Origin: Oscillospiraceae bacterium
Lineage (GTDB): Bacteria > Bacillota > Clostridia > Oscillospirales > Oscillospiraceae
NCBI GenBank assembly: GCA_029065305.1
Contig: JAIEIQ010000376.1
Span: forward strand, 1 to 9,764
Length of the DNA stretch: 9,764 nucleotides
Direction: 5' to 3'
Made by a program: the position numbers and the translations under genes
Notes under the pieces: model-generated
The model's input: the letters and a program-made list of their open reading frames with translations, nothing else
The model's database searches: none
What the model was told of the DNA's origin: nothing
In this document: piece by piece, positions 1-5,934 of the stretch
Numbering within the stretch: the first letter of the stretch is position 1
Layout of the letters: each line of letters opens with the position of its first letter

Positions 1-1
1 G

Positions 2-604
2 CAGCAGCTGGATCTGGAGATTGCCAGCGAGTTTGTGACCATGGCGGCGCAGCTGATGTTTATCAAGACCCGGATGCTCCTGTCCCTGGAGGACGAGGAG
101 GCCCAGAGCGAAATGGACCTGCTCATCCAGTCCCTGGAGGCCCGGCGCAGCAGCGAGCTCTACGGCAGCGTCAGGGCGGCGGCGGCGCTTCTGGAGCCCA
201 TGGGGGAGTTTGGCCGGAACATCCTGGTCCGAGGCCCGGAGGGCCCGGCCCCGGATAAGATATTCGAGTACGACCACGACCGGGAGGACCTTCTGGAGGC
301 CGTCCGGGCCATCGCGGACCGGAATGAGCGGCGGATCCCGCCGCCTCTGAGCAGCTTCTCGGAGATCGTGCGCCAGGAGCCCTACCCGGTGTCCAGCAAG
401 GCGGCGGACATCCTCTCGCTTATCAAGGCGGGGATCTCCAGCTTCCGCCTGCTCTTCAGGGGCAGCCGGAGCCGCAGCGAGGTGGTGGCCGCCTTTCTGG
501 CGGTGCTGGAGCTGTGCAGGGCCCGGATCATCTGCCTGACCGGCGGCGCGGAGGACTGCGCCGTCGCGGCCACCGGCGAGAGCATGGAGGGCCTGCACCT
601 GTAA
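2..604 (+). CDS. scpA: Segregation and condensation protein A (ScpA), 5'-truncated by window edge
   Basis: Kleisin subunit of the bacterial SMC-ScpA-ScpB condensin, which bridges the SMC heads and helps compact and segregate the chromosome in the cytoplasm. About 200 C-terminal residues are visible; the frame is open to the left edge, so the start lies outside. The opening residues LDLEIASEFVTMAAQLMFIK match the conserved ScpA helix normally followed by K-(S/T)-(R/K)-MLL, here KTRMLL. The middle is acidic and variable, and the end (roughly the last 80 residues, from the SSFSEIV/ADILSLIKAG region) is the expected winged-helix SMC-binding end. TAA stop at 602-604. scpB follows after 25 nt, so the two are surely cotranscribed. 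Family identity is from recognisable sequence; the function is family knowledge. Confidence 0.93.
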   Translation, partial: QQLDLEIASEFVTMAAQLMFIKTRMLLSLEDEEAQSEMDLLIQSLEARRSSELYGSVRAAAALLEPMGEFGRNILVRGPEGPAPDKIFEYDHDREDLLEAVRAIADRNERRIPPPLSSFSEIVRQEPYPVSSKAADILSLIKAGISSFRLLFRGSRSRSEVVAAFLAVLELCRARIICLTGGAEDCAVAATGESMEGLHL

Positions 605-629
605 ATTTTTCAAGCAAAGGCGGTAATCC

Positions 630-1292
630 ATGACATTGGAATTGAAGGAGCTGGAGGCGGCGGCGGAGGGGCTTCTGTTCGCCGCCGGAGAGCCGGTACA
701 TATCGACCGCATCTGCCTGGCCCTGGAACTGGACCGGCTGAGCGCGGAGGAGATTCTGCGGCGGCTGGGGGACTACTACGCCTTCGAGCGCCGGGGCATC
801 CGGCTCATCCAGATAGAGGAGAGCTGGCAGCTGTGCTCCGCGCCGGAGTACGGGCCGATGCTCCGAAGGGCCTTTGAGATCCGCAAGAGCGCCAAGCTCA
901 GCCAGCCGGCCCTGGAGGTGCTGTCCGTCATCGCCTACTACCAGCCCGCCACGCGGGCCCAGGTGGACCAGATCCGGGGGGTGGACAGCGCCTACACCAT
1001 CGGGCTGCTGCTGGACCGAAAGCTCATCGAGGAGTGCGGACGGCTCCAGGTGCCGGGCCGGCCCCGGCTCTACCGGACCACGGACCACTTCCTGCGCTGC
1101 TTCCACCTGCGCTCCCTGGAGGAGCTGCCGGAGCTGCCGGGGATGACGGAGGAGCGGCTGGCGGCGGAGCCGCCGGAGCGAGAGGAGGAGGAGAGCGTTG
1201 GCCGGTCAGATACTTCTGGGGATTCTGGGGGCGCTGCTGCTGATGCTGGCGGTCCTCCTGGCGATGACGGCGCAGATCCGGGCGGTCTATGA
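630..1292 (+). CDS. scpB: Segregation and condensation protein B (ScpB)
   Basis: Winged-helix partner that dimerises and clamps ScpA in the SMC condensin. ATG start at 630, preceded by the ribosome binding site AAAGGCGG at 616-623. The N-terminal wing (residues ~5-80) contains the EGLLFAAGEP family opening. The second wing (residues ~90-160) holds the hallmark ALEVLSVIAYYQPATRAQVD followed by IRGVDS, and then GRPRLYRTT. The recognisable domain ends near residue 170 (LEELPELPG). The remaining ~50 residues are an acidic Glu run (residues 181-188) and a Gly/Asp/Ala-rich tail. The protein is 220 residues, longer than the usual ~180-200. The last 31 residues are read from DNA that also encodes the start of the next gene, so this tail is probably unstructured and not conserved. 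Lies between scpA and the DUF2953 gene in one operon. Confidence 0.95.
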   Translation: MTLELKELEAAAEGLLFAAGEPVHIDRICLALELDRLSAEEILRRLGDYYAFERRGIRLIQIEESWQLCSAPEYGPMLRRAFEIRKSAKLSQPALEVLSVIAYYQPATRAQVDQIRGVDSAYTIGLLLDRKLIEECGRLQVPGRPRLYRTTDHFLRCFHLRSLEELPELPGMTEERLAAEPPEREEEESVGRSDTSGDSGGAAADAGGPPGDDGADPGGL

Positions 1293-1890
1293 TCAGGGGG
1301 AGGCCAGCCTGTGGGTGCGGTACGGGCCGCTGAAGCTTCAGCTCTACCCGCCAAAGCCCCCCCAAACGGAGGATTCGGAGGCGTCCCCTAAGAAAAAAAA
1401 GCCCAGGAAGCCTAAAAAGCAAAAAAACGCGGAGGATAAGCCCGAAAAGGGAAAGCTGTCCATCAGCGCGGAGCAGATTTTATACGCCCTGGAGACGCTG
1501 CCGCCCATTCTGGGCCGGGCGCTGGGCCGAACCCGGAGAAGCATCCGCGTCCGGCCCCTGAAGCTCCATCTGCTCATCGCCGGCGGGGACCCGGCGGGCA
1601 CAGCCCTGCTCTACGGCAGGGCCCAGGCCGCGCTGGCGGCGGGAATGCCGGTCCTGCGCCGGGCGGTGCGGATTGGGGAGGAGGATATCCGCCTCTTCCT
1701 GGACTTTCAGCGGACGAGGCCGGACTGCATCGCGGATGTGGGCGTCTCCATCCGCTGCTGGGACGCGGCGCGCATCGCCGTCTGCGCCGGAGGCAGTCTG
1801 GTGAAGTGGTTTTTGAGATTTCGTAAGCTGGCCCCGCCGCCTGAGACGAAGCGGGCAGCGGAGGAGAAGCAGGGCTCCGGCGCCGCGTAG
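1198..1890 (+). CDS. DUF2953 domain membrane protein (YtfI-like)
   Basis: Unknown-function protein of the DUF2953 family, commonly encoded just before gerW/ytfJ in spore formers. A TTG start at 1198 is chosen because AGGAGGAGGAG (1183-1193) sits just upstream and because the first residues give a complete membrane segment (residues ~5-25, Leu/Ala-rich). The family signature WVRYGPLKLQLYP follows at residues 39-51. Residues ~58-86 form a Lys/Pro-rich linker (PKKKKPRKPKKQK) coded by A-rich DNA unlike its GC-rich surroundings. The rest (~87-230) contains the segments PILGRALGR and KLHLLIAGGDPAGTALLYG, typical of the family. It starts inside scpB with a 95-nt overlap and ends 33 nt before the preferred gerW start. 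Synteny suggests a membrane partner of the spore protein GerW; this is inference. Confidence 0.85.
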   Translation: MAGQILLGILGALLLMLAVLLAMTAQIRAVYDQGEASLWVRYGPLKLQLYPPKPPQTEDSEASPKKKKPRKPKKQKNAEDKPEKGKLSISAEQILYALETLPPILGRALGRTRRSIRVRPLKLHLLIAGGDPAGTALLYGRAQAALAAGMPVLRRAVRIGEEDIRLFLDFQRTRPDCIADVGVSIRCWDAARIAVCAGGSLVKWFLRFRKLAPPPETKRAAEEKQGSGAA

Positions 1891-1923
1891 CGGCCCGGAC
1901 GGATGAAAGGAGCGGAACGGTAC

Positions 1924-2334
1924 ATGGAGAAGAAGCATTCCCTCAGCGAGATGATGCAGGAGAGCATGGACAAGGTCCGGGAGCTGGTGGACAGCAACAC
2001 CATCGTGGGCGAGCCCATCCGCACGCCGGACGGCGTGACCCTGATCCCCATCTCCCGGGTCAACATGGGCTTCGGCGGGGGCGGCGGGGAGTTTGCCGCC
2101 AAGAGCGCCGGTCAGGACGGCGGCCTGGGCGCGGGCGTCGCCGCGGGCGTGCGCATCGACCCGGTAGCCTTCCTGATTGTAAAGGACGGCGTGGTGCGGA
2201 TGATGCCGGTGGCGGTGCCCGCCGTGGGCCCGGTGGAGCGGGTGGTGGAGATGGTGCCCGAGGTCATCGACCGGGTCAGCAGCCTTCTCAAGAAGGAGAA
2301 GCCGGAGGACCCGATTGCCGAAGAGGAGATCTGA
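1924..2334 (+). CDS. gerW: GerW/YtfJ family sporulation protein
   Basis: Small soluble protein of the GerW (YtfJ) family. In Bacillus it is a forespore protein needed for normal response to the L-alanine germinant receptor. The protein is 136 residues from the ATG at 1924. That start is preferred over the in-frame ATG at 1903 because AAAGGAG (1906-1912) lies between them at ribosome-binding distance, and because family members begin ME-K-(K/H)-P/S-L-S-E-(M/L)-M. Visible signatures are NTIVGEPI (25-32), TPDGVTLIPISRV (34-46), the Gly-rich GFGGGGGEF (49-57), a second Gly/Ala-rich stretch near 64-77 and a hydrophobic core AFLIVKDGVVRMMPV. The C-terminus is charged (KKEKPEDPIAEEE). It follows the DUF2953 gene, as in many Firmicutes. 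No clear terminator is seen after it. The role in this organism is inferred from the family. Confidence 0.92.
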   Translation: MEKKHSLSEMMQESMDKVRELVDSNTIVGEPIRTPDGVTLIPISRVNMGFGGGGGEFAAKSAGQDGGLGAGVAAGVRIDPVAFLIVKDGVVRMMPVAVPAVGPVERVVEMVPEVIDRVSSLLKKEKPEDPIAEEEI

Positions 2335-2424
2335 CGGGGAATTTTTTCGATTTGCATCGTTTTCCAGTGTTCTTTTGCCGGGAAGAGGAGATACTAGGGC
2401 CATCTGAGTTCGGGAGGTGTGCCA

Positions 2425-3513
2425 GTGTTGAGATCCTTTTTCCGGCGCGCTCTGTGCGCCGCCCTGCTGGCGGGGGTTCTCACCGGCGGGGCCGGAGCCG
2501 TCAGCACCTCCGCCGCCTCCGCCGTGCTGCTGGAGGGGGAGAGCGGGCGGGTGCTGTACGCCCAGAACGCCGATGAGGAGCGGCTCATTGCCAGCATCAC
2601 AAAGATCATGACCGCCGTTGTCGCCCTGGAGCACGGGGATGTGAACAAGCGCTACACCGTGACGGCGGAGGACATGGCGGAGGGCTCCAGCATGTACCTG
2701 AAGCCCGGGGACCAGCTGACGCTGGAGGAGCTGCTCTATGGGCTGATGCTGGTCAGCGGCAACGACGCGGCCCTGGCCGCGGCCCACTGCGTATCGGGGG
2801 ACACGGCGTCCTTTGTGGAGCTGATGAATGAGACGGCGGCGCGGCTGGGGATGACCCACAGCCATTTCGCCAACCCCAACGGCCTGGACGCCCAGGACCA
2901 CTACTCCAGCGCGGGGGATATGGCGAAGCTGACGGCCTACGCCCTGAAGAACGAGGCGTTCCGGCGGATTGTGTCCACCGTGTCCGTGACCATCGGGGAG
3001 CGGTATCTGGCCAACCACAACAAGCTGCTCCAGCGGTACGACGGCTGCCTGGGGGTCAAGACCGGCTATACGAAGGCGGCGGGCCGCACCCTGGTGACGG
3101 CGGCGGAGCGGGACGGGATGACGCTGGTGTGCGTGACCCTGTGCGACGGGGACGACTGGAACGACCACATCTCCCTGCTGGACTACGGTTTCTCCGTGTG
3201 CCGGATGGAGACGGCCGCGCCCGCCGGACGGATTCTGGCCTCGGTCCAGGTCCGCTGCGGCAGCAGCGCCCAGGTGCCGCTGATGGCGGACAGGGATCTG
3301 CGCTACCCGCTGATGGGGGACGAGCGGCTGACCGTGGTGGCGGAGACGCCGGTGTCCGTGCCGGCCCCCGTTGTGCCGGGGCAGGTGATCGGAACGGCCA
3401 GAGCCTATCTGGACGGCGAGGAGGTGGCCTCGGTGCCCCTTACAGCCGCCGCGCCCTCGGCCCGGGTGGAGTTCCAGGAGGAGAACAGCATATTTGAGCG
3501 GCTTTTCGGATAG
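2425..3513 (+). CDS. dacF: D-alanyl-D-alanine carboxypeptidase (DacF/PBP5 type, peptidase S11)
   Basis: Secreted penicillin-binding protein that trims the terminal D-Ala from peptidoglycan pentapeptides; DacF homologues act during spore cortex formation. GTG at 2425 is taken as the start because GGGAGG (2412-2417) lies 7 nt upstream; GTG 2419 is too close and TTG 2428 is also possible. A signal peptide occupies residues 1 to ~25-32 (RR, then an Ala/Leu-rich core). All three active-site motifs are present: S57-I-T-K60, S111-G-N113 and K212-T-G214. The S11 signature HFANPNGLDAQDHYSS is also present. After about residue 250 comes a beta-rich PBP5-type C-terminal domain. The length of 362 residues is normal for DacF. 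There is no obvious C-terminal hydrophobic anchor, but an amphipathic end (NSIFERLFG) could touch the membrane. A hairpin terminator follows directly on the stop codon. Confidence 0.94.
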   Translation: MLRSFFRRALCAALLAGVLTGGAGAVSTSAASAVLLEGESGRVLYAQNADEERLIASITKIMTAVVALEHGDVNKRYTVTAEDMAEGSSMYLKPGDQLTLEELLYGLMLVSGNDAALAAAHCVSGDTASFVELMNETAARLGMTHSHFANPNGLDAQDHYSSAGDMAKLTAYALKNEAFRRIVSTVSVTIGERYLANHNKLLQRYDGCLGVKTGYTKAAGRTLVTAAERDGMTLVCVTLCDGDDWNDHISLLDYGFSVCRMETAAPAGRILASVQVRCGSSAQVPLMADRDLRYPLMGDERLTVVAETPVSVPAPVVPGQVIGTARAYLDGEEVASVPLTAAAPSARVEFQEENSIFERLFG

Positions 3514-3539
3514 CAGGGGCGATGCCCCTGCGCCTTTTT
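3513..3539 (+). terminator. Rho-independent terminator after dacF
   Basis: Perfect 8-bp stem GCAGGGGC (3513-3520) / GCCCCTGC (3524-3531) with loop GAT, followed by GCC and a run of five T (3535-3539). The stem begins on the last base of the dacF stop codon. It ends the gerW-dacF transcript just before rluB and leaves only about 27 nt before the rluB start. rluB must therefore rely on read-through or on a promoter embedded upstream that I could not identify. Confidence 0.85.
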
Positions 3540-3566
3540 ATGAGAGATGAGAAAGAGAGGCACGCC

Positions 3567-4274
3567 ATGGATCGTCTCCAAAAAATCCTCTCTGCGGCGG
3601 GCGTCTGCTCCCGCCGCCAGGCGGAGGCGTACTTAACCGCCGGCCGGGTGGCGGTCAACGGAAGGACATCGTCCCTGGGGGACAAGGCCGACCCGGAGCG
3701 GGACCGGATCACCGTGGACGGCGCGCCCATCCCCCGGCGGGAGGCGCACATCTACCTCATGCTCCACAAGCCCCGGGGCTGTGTGACCACCCTCTCCGAC
3801 GAAAAAAGCCGCCCTACGGCGGCGGAGCTGGTCCGGGACTGCGGGGGGCGGGTCTACCCGGTGGGCCGTCTGGATATGGACTCGGAGGGGCTTCTGCTCC
3901 TCACCAGCGACGGCGGCTTCGCCCAGCGCCTGGCCCACCCCAGCCACAGGATGGAGAAGGAGTACCACGTCACCGTCACCGGGGCCCTGGAGGGCTGCGT
4001 TCAGCGGCTGTCCGCCATCACGGCCCTGGAGGACGGCGCGCCCATCGCCCCCGCCGACAGCGTTCAGGTCCTGCGGAGGAGCGGGAGCCGCTGGGTCCTG
4101 GCGGTTGTCATCCACCAGGGCCGCAACCGCCAGGTGCGGCGCATGTGCGCCCTGGCCGGACTGCGGGTGGAGCGGCTGAAGCGGGTGCGGGAGGGGCCGG
4201 TGCGCCTGGGCGATCTCCCGCCGGGAAAGTGGCGTCTTTTGACGGAGAGCGAGCGGCGGGCGCTGGCGGAGTAA
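3567..4274 (+). CDS. rluB: rRNA pseudouridine synthase (RluB/RsuA family)
   Basis: Isomerises a specific uridine in ribosomal RNA to pseudouridine; the RluB group acts on 23S rRNA helix 90-92, RsuA on 16S. The ATG at 3567 is chosen over the longer frame from 3522: GAAAGAGAGG (3551-3560) lies just upstream, and family proteins begin M-x-R-L-Q-K-x-L. The S4 RNA-binding domain is at residues ~1-50 (RLQKILSAAGVCSRRQAE, then GRVAVNG). The catalytic domain carries MLHKPRGCVTTLSD (65-78), the catalytic GRLDMDSEGLLLLTSDG with Asp103, EKEYHV, and near the end HQGRNRQVRRMCALAGLRVERLKR. The length of 235 residues is normal. Substrate specificity (RluB or RsuA) cannot be settled by eye, but linkage to scpAB and dacF is typical of rluB in Firmicutes. 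Confidence 0.93.
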   Translation: MDRLQKILSAAGVCSRRQAEAYLTAGRVAVNGRTSSLGDKADPERDRITVDGAPIPRREAHIYLMLHKPRGCVTTLSDEKSRPTAAELVRDCGGRVYPVGRLDMDSEGLLLLTSDGGFAQRLAHPSHRMEKEYHVTVTGALEGCVQRLSAITALEDGAPIAPADSVQVLRRSGSRWVLAVVIHQGRNRQVRRMCALAGLRVERLKRVREGPVRLGDLPPGKWRLLTESERRALAE

Positions 4275-4294
4275 ATCCCGTCCGGAAAGCGGAG

Positions 4295-4324
4295 GCCCGG
4301 GGGCAGGACGCCCCCGGGCTTTTT
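4295..4324 (+). terminator. Rho-independent terminator between convergent rluB and degV
   Basis: Perfect 10-bp GC-only stem GCCCGGGGGC (4295-4304) / GCCCCCGGGC (4310-4319) with a 5-nt loop, then TTTTT (4320-4324). It lies 20 nt after the rluB stop. The T run overlaps the degV stop codon on the opposite strand (4323-4325). Read from the minus strand the stem is the same but lacks a good U-tract, so it mainly serves rluB and would be at most a weak terminator for degV. Confidence 0.88.
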
Positions 4325-5165
4325 ACCGCTCAATATAGGCCATTCCCAGGGAGCCGGGCCCGATGTGGGTCCCCATAGCCGCCCCCAGGCTGCAAAAATG
4401 GAGCCGCCTGGGCAGCTGCCCGGCCTCCCTCAGCTGCGGCAGCAGAAGCTCCTCCCGGCTTCTGTCGTCCGTGTACAAAAAGTAGGAGGGGAAGTCGTCG
4501 TCGATGGGGTGCTCCGTCAGGAGCCTGCGCATCTGCTTGACTGCGGCAGAGATGCCGAAGGCCTTGTGGAGAATGACCACGGACCCGTCCCGGACTGTCA
4601 CCACCGGCTTGAGCTTGGTCACGGTCCCCAGCCCCGCCTGGAAGCCGGTGAGCCGTCCGCCCCGGCGCAGGTACTCCAGCGTGTCAATAACGGCGAAGAT
4701 CCGCACCTTCTCCCGCAGGCGCTCCACTTCGCCCGCGATGTCCTCCGCCGGCAGGCCGCTGTCCCGCAGCTTACAGGCGAAGTTCACCAGAATCTGCATC
4801 CCCGCCGTAGCGCTCCGGCTATCCACGATGTGGATGGGGGCGTACTCGCACATCTCCTTGGCGATCTGGGCGCTCTGGATGGTGCCGCTGAGGGCCCCGG
4901 ACAGCAGGATTGCCACCACCTGATCCCCCGCCGCCTTGGCCTCCTCAAAGTACCGCAGGAACGCCGCCGGCGTGGGCTGGGAGGTGGAGGGGTTCTCCTT
5001 TCCCTCCTGGAGCAGCTTGTAAAATACCTCGTGGCTCAGGGTCTTTCCGTCCAAAAACGAGGCGCTGCCGAACTGCACCGGCAGGGGAACCACCTCAATC
5101 CGCCGCCTGCTGGCGACCACTCCGTCAAAATCCGACGCGGAGTCGGTGAGAATACGGACAGCCAT
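4323..5165 (-). CDS. DegV family protein (fatty-acid-binding, FakB-like)
   Basis: DegV/EDD-fold lipid-binding protein. Characterised members (FakB) hold a fatty acid while the kinase FakA phosphorylates it, feeding exogenous or recycled acyl chains into phospholipid synthesis. The ATG complement at 5163-5165 is the start: AGGAGGAG (complement of 5172-5179) is 6 nt upstream, and the family N-terminus is (V/I)-x-I-(L/V)-T-D-S. Motifs: TDSASD (7-12), the ligand-contacting TSQPT (61-65), LSGALSGT (88-95), IHIVDS (111-116), the conserved EYLRRGGRL, and GPGSLGMAY at the C-terminus. The length of 280 residues is normal. It stands alone, convergent to rluB, with its own sigma-A promoter. Which fatty acid it binds, and whether FakA is encoded elsewhere, cannot be told from this window. 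Confidence 0.92.
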   Translation of the reverse strand: MAVRILTDSASDFDGVVASRRRIEVVPLPVQFGSASFLDGKTLSHEVFYKLLQEGKENPSTSQPTPAAFLRYFEEAKAAGDQVVAILLSGALSGTIQSAQIAKEMCEYAPIHIVDSRSATAGMQILVNFACKLRDSGLPAEDIAGEVERLREKVRIFAVIDTLEYLRRGGRLTGFQAGLGTVTKLKPVVTVRDGSVVILHKAFGISAAVKQMRRLLTEHPIDDDFPSYFLYTDDRSREELLLPQLREAGQLPRRLHFCSLGAAMGTHIGPGSLGMAYIER

Positions 5166-5239
5166 TGCTTGCTCCTCCTCATACTTTTCCAAAATGTCCG
5201 CCGTGGGGGGCGGCGGCTGCGAAAACTGCAATCTATACT

Positions 5240-5275
5240 ATTCTGCACTATATAAAAACCGGCCCCATTTGTCAA
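5240..5275 (-). promoter_or_regulatory. Sigma-A promoter of degV
   Basis: On the minus strand a perfect -35 TTGACA (complement of 5270-5275) is followed by a 17-nt spacer and a -10 TATAGT (complement of 5247-5252). This is close to the ideal housekeeping promoter. Predicted transcription start is near 5240, giving a leader of about 75 nt before the degV ATG. The area is markedly AT-richer than its surroundings. A second -10-like TATAGA (complement of 5233-5238) follows it but has no matching -35. Confidence 0.85.
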
Positions 5276-5300
5276 GCCCCATGGCCGGGATTCGTAAAAC

Positions 5301-5333
5301 ACAGGAAGCGGGAGCCAGACGGCTCCCGCTTCC
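5301..5333 (-). terminator. Terminator of the malate operon
   Basis: Perfect 13-bp inverted repeat, arms 5304-5316 (GGAAGCGGGAGCC) and 5321-5333, 4-nt loop 5317-5320. It sits 7 nt after the stop codon of the zinc-ribbon protein gene. On the minus strand the stem is followed by TGTGTTTTA, a moderate U-tract. It separates the malate operon from the degV promoter about 30 nt further on. Confidence 0.82.
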
Positions 5334-5340
5334 CGCGATG

Positions 5341-5928
5341 CTACGGTTTCTCCGGCGGCTCCACTCCGTGGAGCCGATCCCACGCCTGCTTAGCCACCGC
5401 CGGCAGCAGGTCGTAGCCGATCCCCAGATCACCGTTTTTCAGTTTTAAAGTCTCCGGATTGACCGGTATGTAGGTCAAATCGTTGTCGCCGGCCTTCCTC
5501 GGGGCCGTCTCCAGCAGGCACTCCCAAGCCGCCCGGCGCAGGGCCTCCTCCCGGGGGAGGGCGGCGCAGGCCCGCTTCTCCCGGCCCGCTCCCCGCAGGA
5601 CAGATACGCTCCCGGCACCGCCGCAGAAGATTCCAGCCGCGCCCAGTAGCCGCAGAGCAAGCTCACCCGTCCAGCAGACTGCCGTGACCGCCAGCCCGAA
5701 GGCCAGCACCGCCAGAAAGGGGGCCAGCCGTCTCCCCAGGTATCTCCCGGGGCGCAGAGCCCGGTCCAGCCGCGCCTGCGCGCAGGCACGGCACACGGCG
5801 TATTCCCGGAAGTCCCCCAGGGCCTGAACCCGCTTCTCGCCATCCAGGTCCCGGACGTGGAGGGTGTGGACCTCCAGCACCCGGAAGGGGTAGTCCTCTC
5901 CGCCGCCGCACTTGAGACAAGCCGTCAT
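5341..5928 (-). CDS. Hypothetical zinc-ribbon membrane protein, last gene of malate operon
   Basis: I do not recognise this 195-residue protein. It has an N-terminal probable zinc ribbon with C4-x-x-C7 and C46-x-x-C49 (CLKC, CRAC), enclosing a short segment with EVHTLHVRD. Two closely spaced hydrophobic segments follow (about residues 68-87 and 90-111), likely a membrane hairpin. The soluble C-terminal domain of ~80 residues contains NDLTYIPVNPETLKLKNGD and ends in LHGVEPPEKP. Cys ribbon and C-terminal domain would both face the cytoplasm if the hairpin crosses twice. The start at 5928 is only 6 nt after the carrier stop codon, with no strong ribosome binding site, so translation is probably coupled. 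Codon use resembles its neighbours, so it looks like a real gene. A terminator follows the TAG. A role in carrier assembly or malate metabolism is suggested by position only. Confidence 0.82.
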   Translation of the reverse strand: MTACLKCGGGEDYPFRVLEVHTLHVRDLDGEKRVQALGDFREYAVCRACAQARLDRALRPGRYLGRRLAPFLAVLAFGLAVTAVCWTGELALRLLGAAGIFCGGAGSVSVLRGAGREKRACAALPREEALRRAAWECLLETAPRKAGDNDLTYIPVNPETLKLKNGDLGIGYDLLPAVAKQAWDRLHGVEPPEKP

Positions 5929-5934
5929 GGGCGC

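Noticed and set aside
2367..2396. Possible sporulation-type (sigma-G-like) promoter with GATACTA before dacF
   Set aside because: The -10-like element is suggestive, but no acceptable -35 was found at 16-18 bp; not strong enough to annotate.
2335..2424. Possible terminator after gerW at the T-rich AATTTTTTCG
   Set aside because: No convincing stem directly precedes the T run.
1480..3168. Minus-strand frame (562 codons) spanning DUF2953, gerW and dacF
   Set aside because: Spans three well-supported genes on the opposite strand, low-complexity His/Arg/Pro composition, no motif.
5166..5231. N-terminal extension of degV to an upstream in-frame ATG at 5231
   Set aside because: The extension is Pro/Glu-rich and not family-like; AGGAGGAG lies exactly before the ATG at 5165 and the family begins there.
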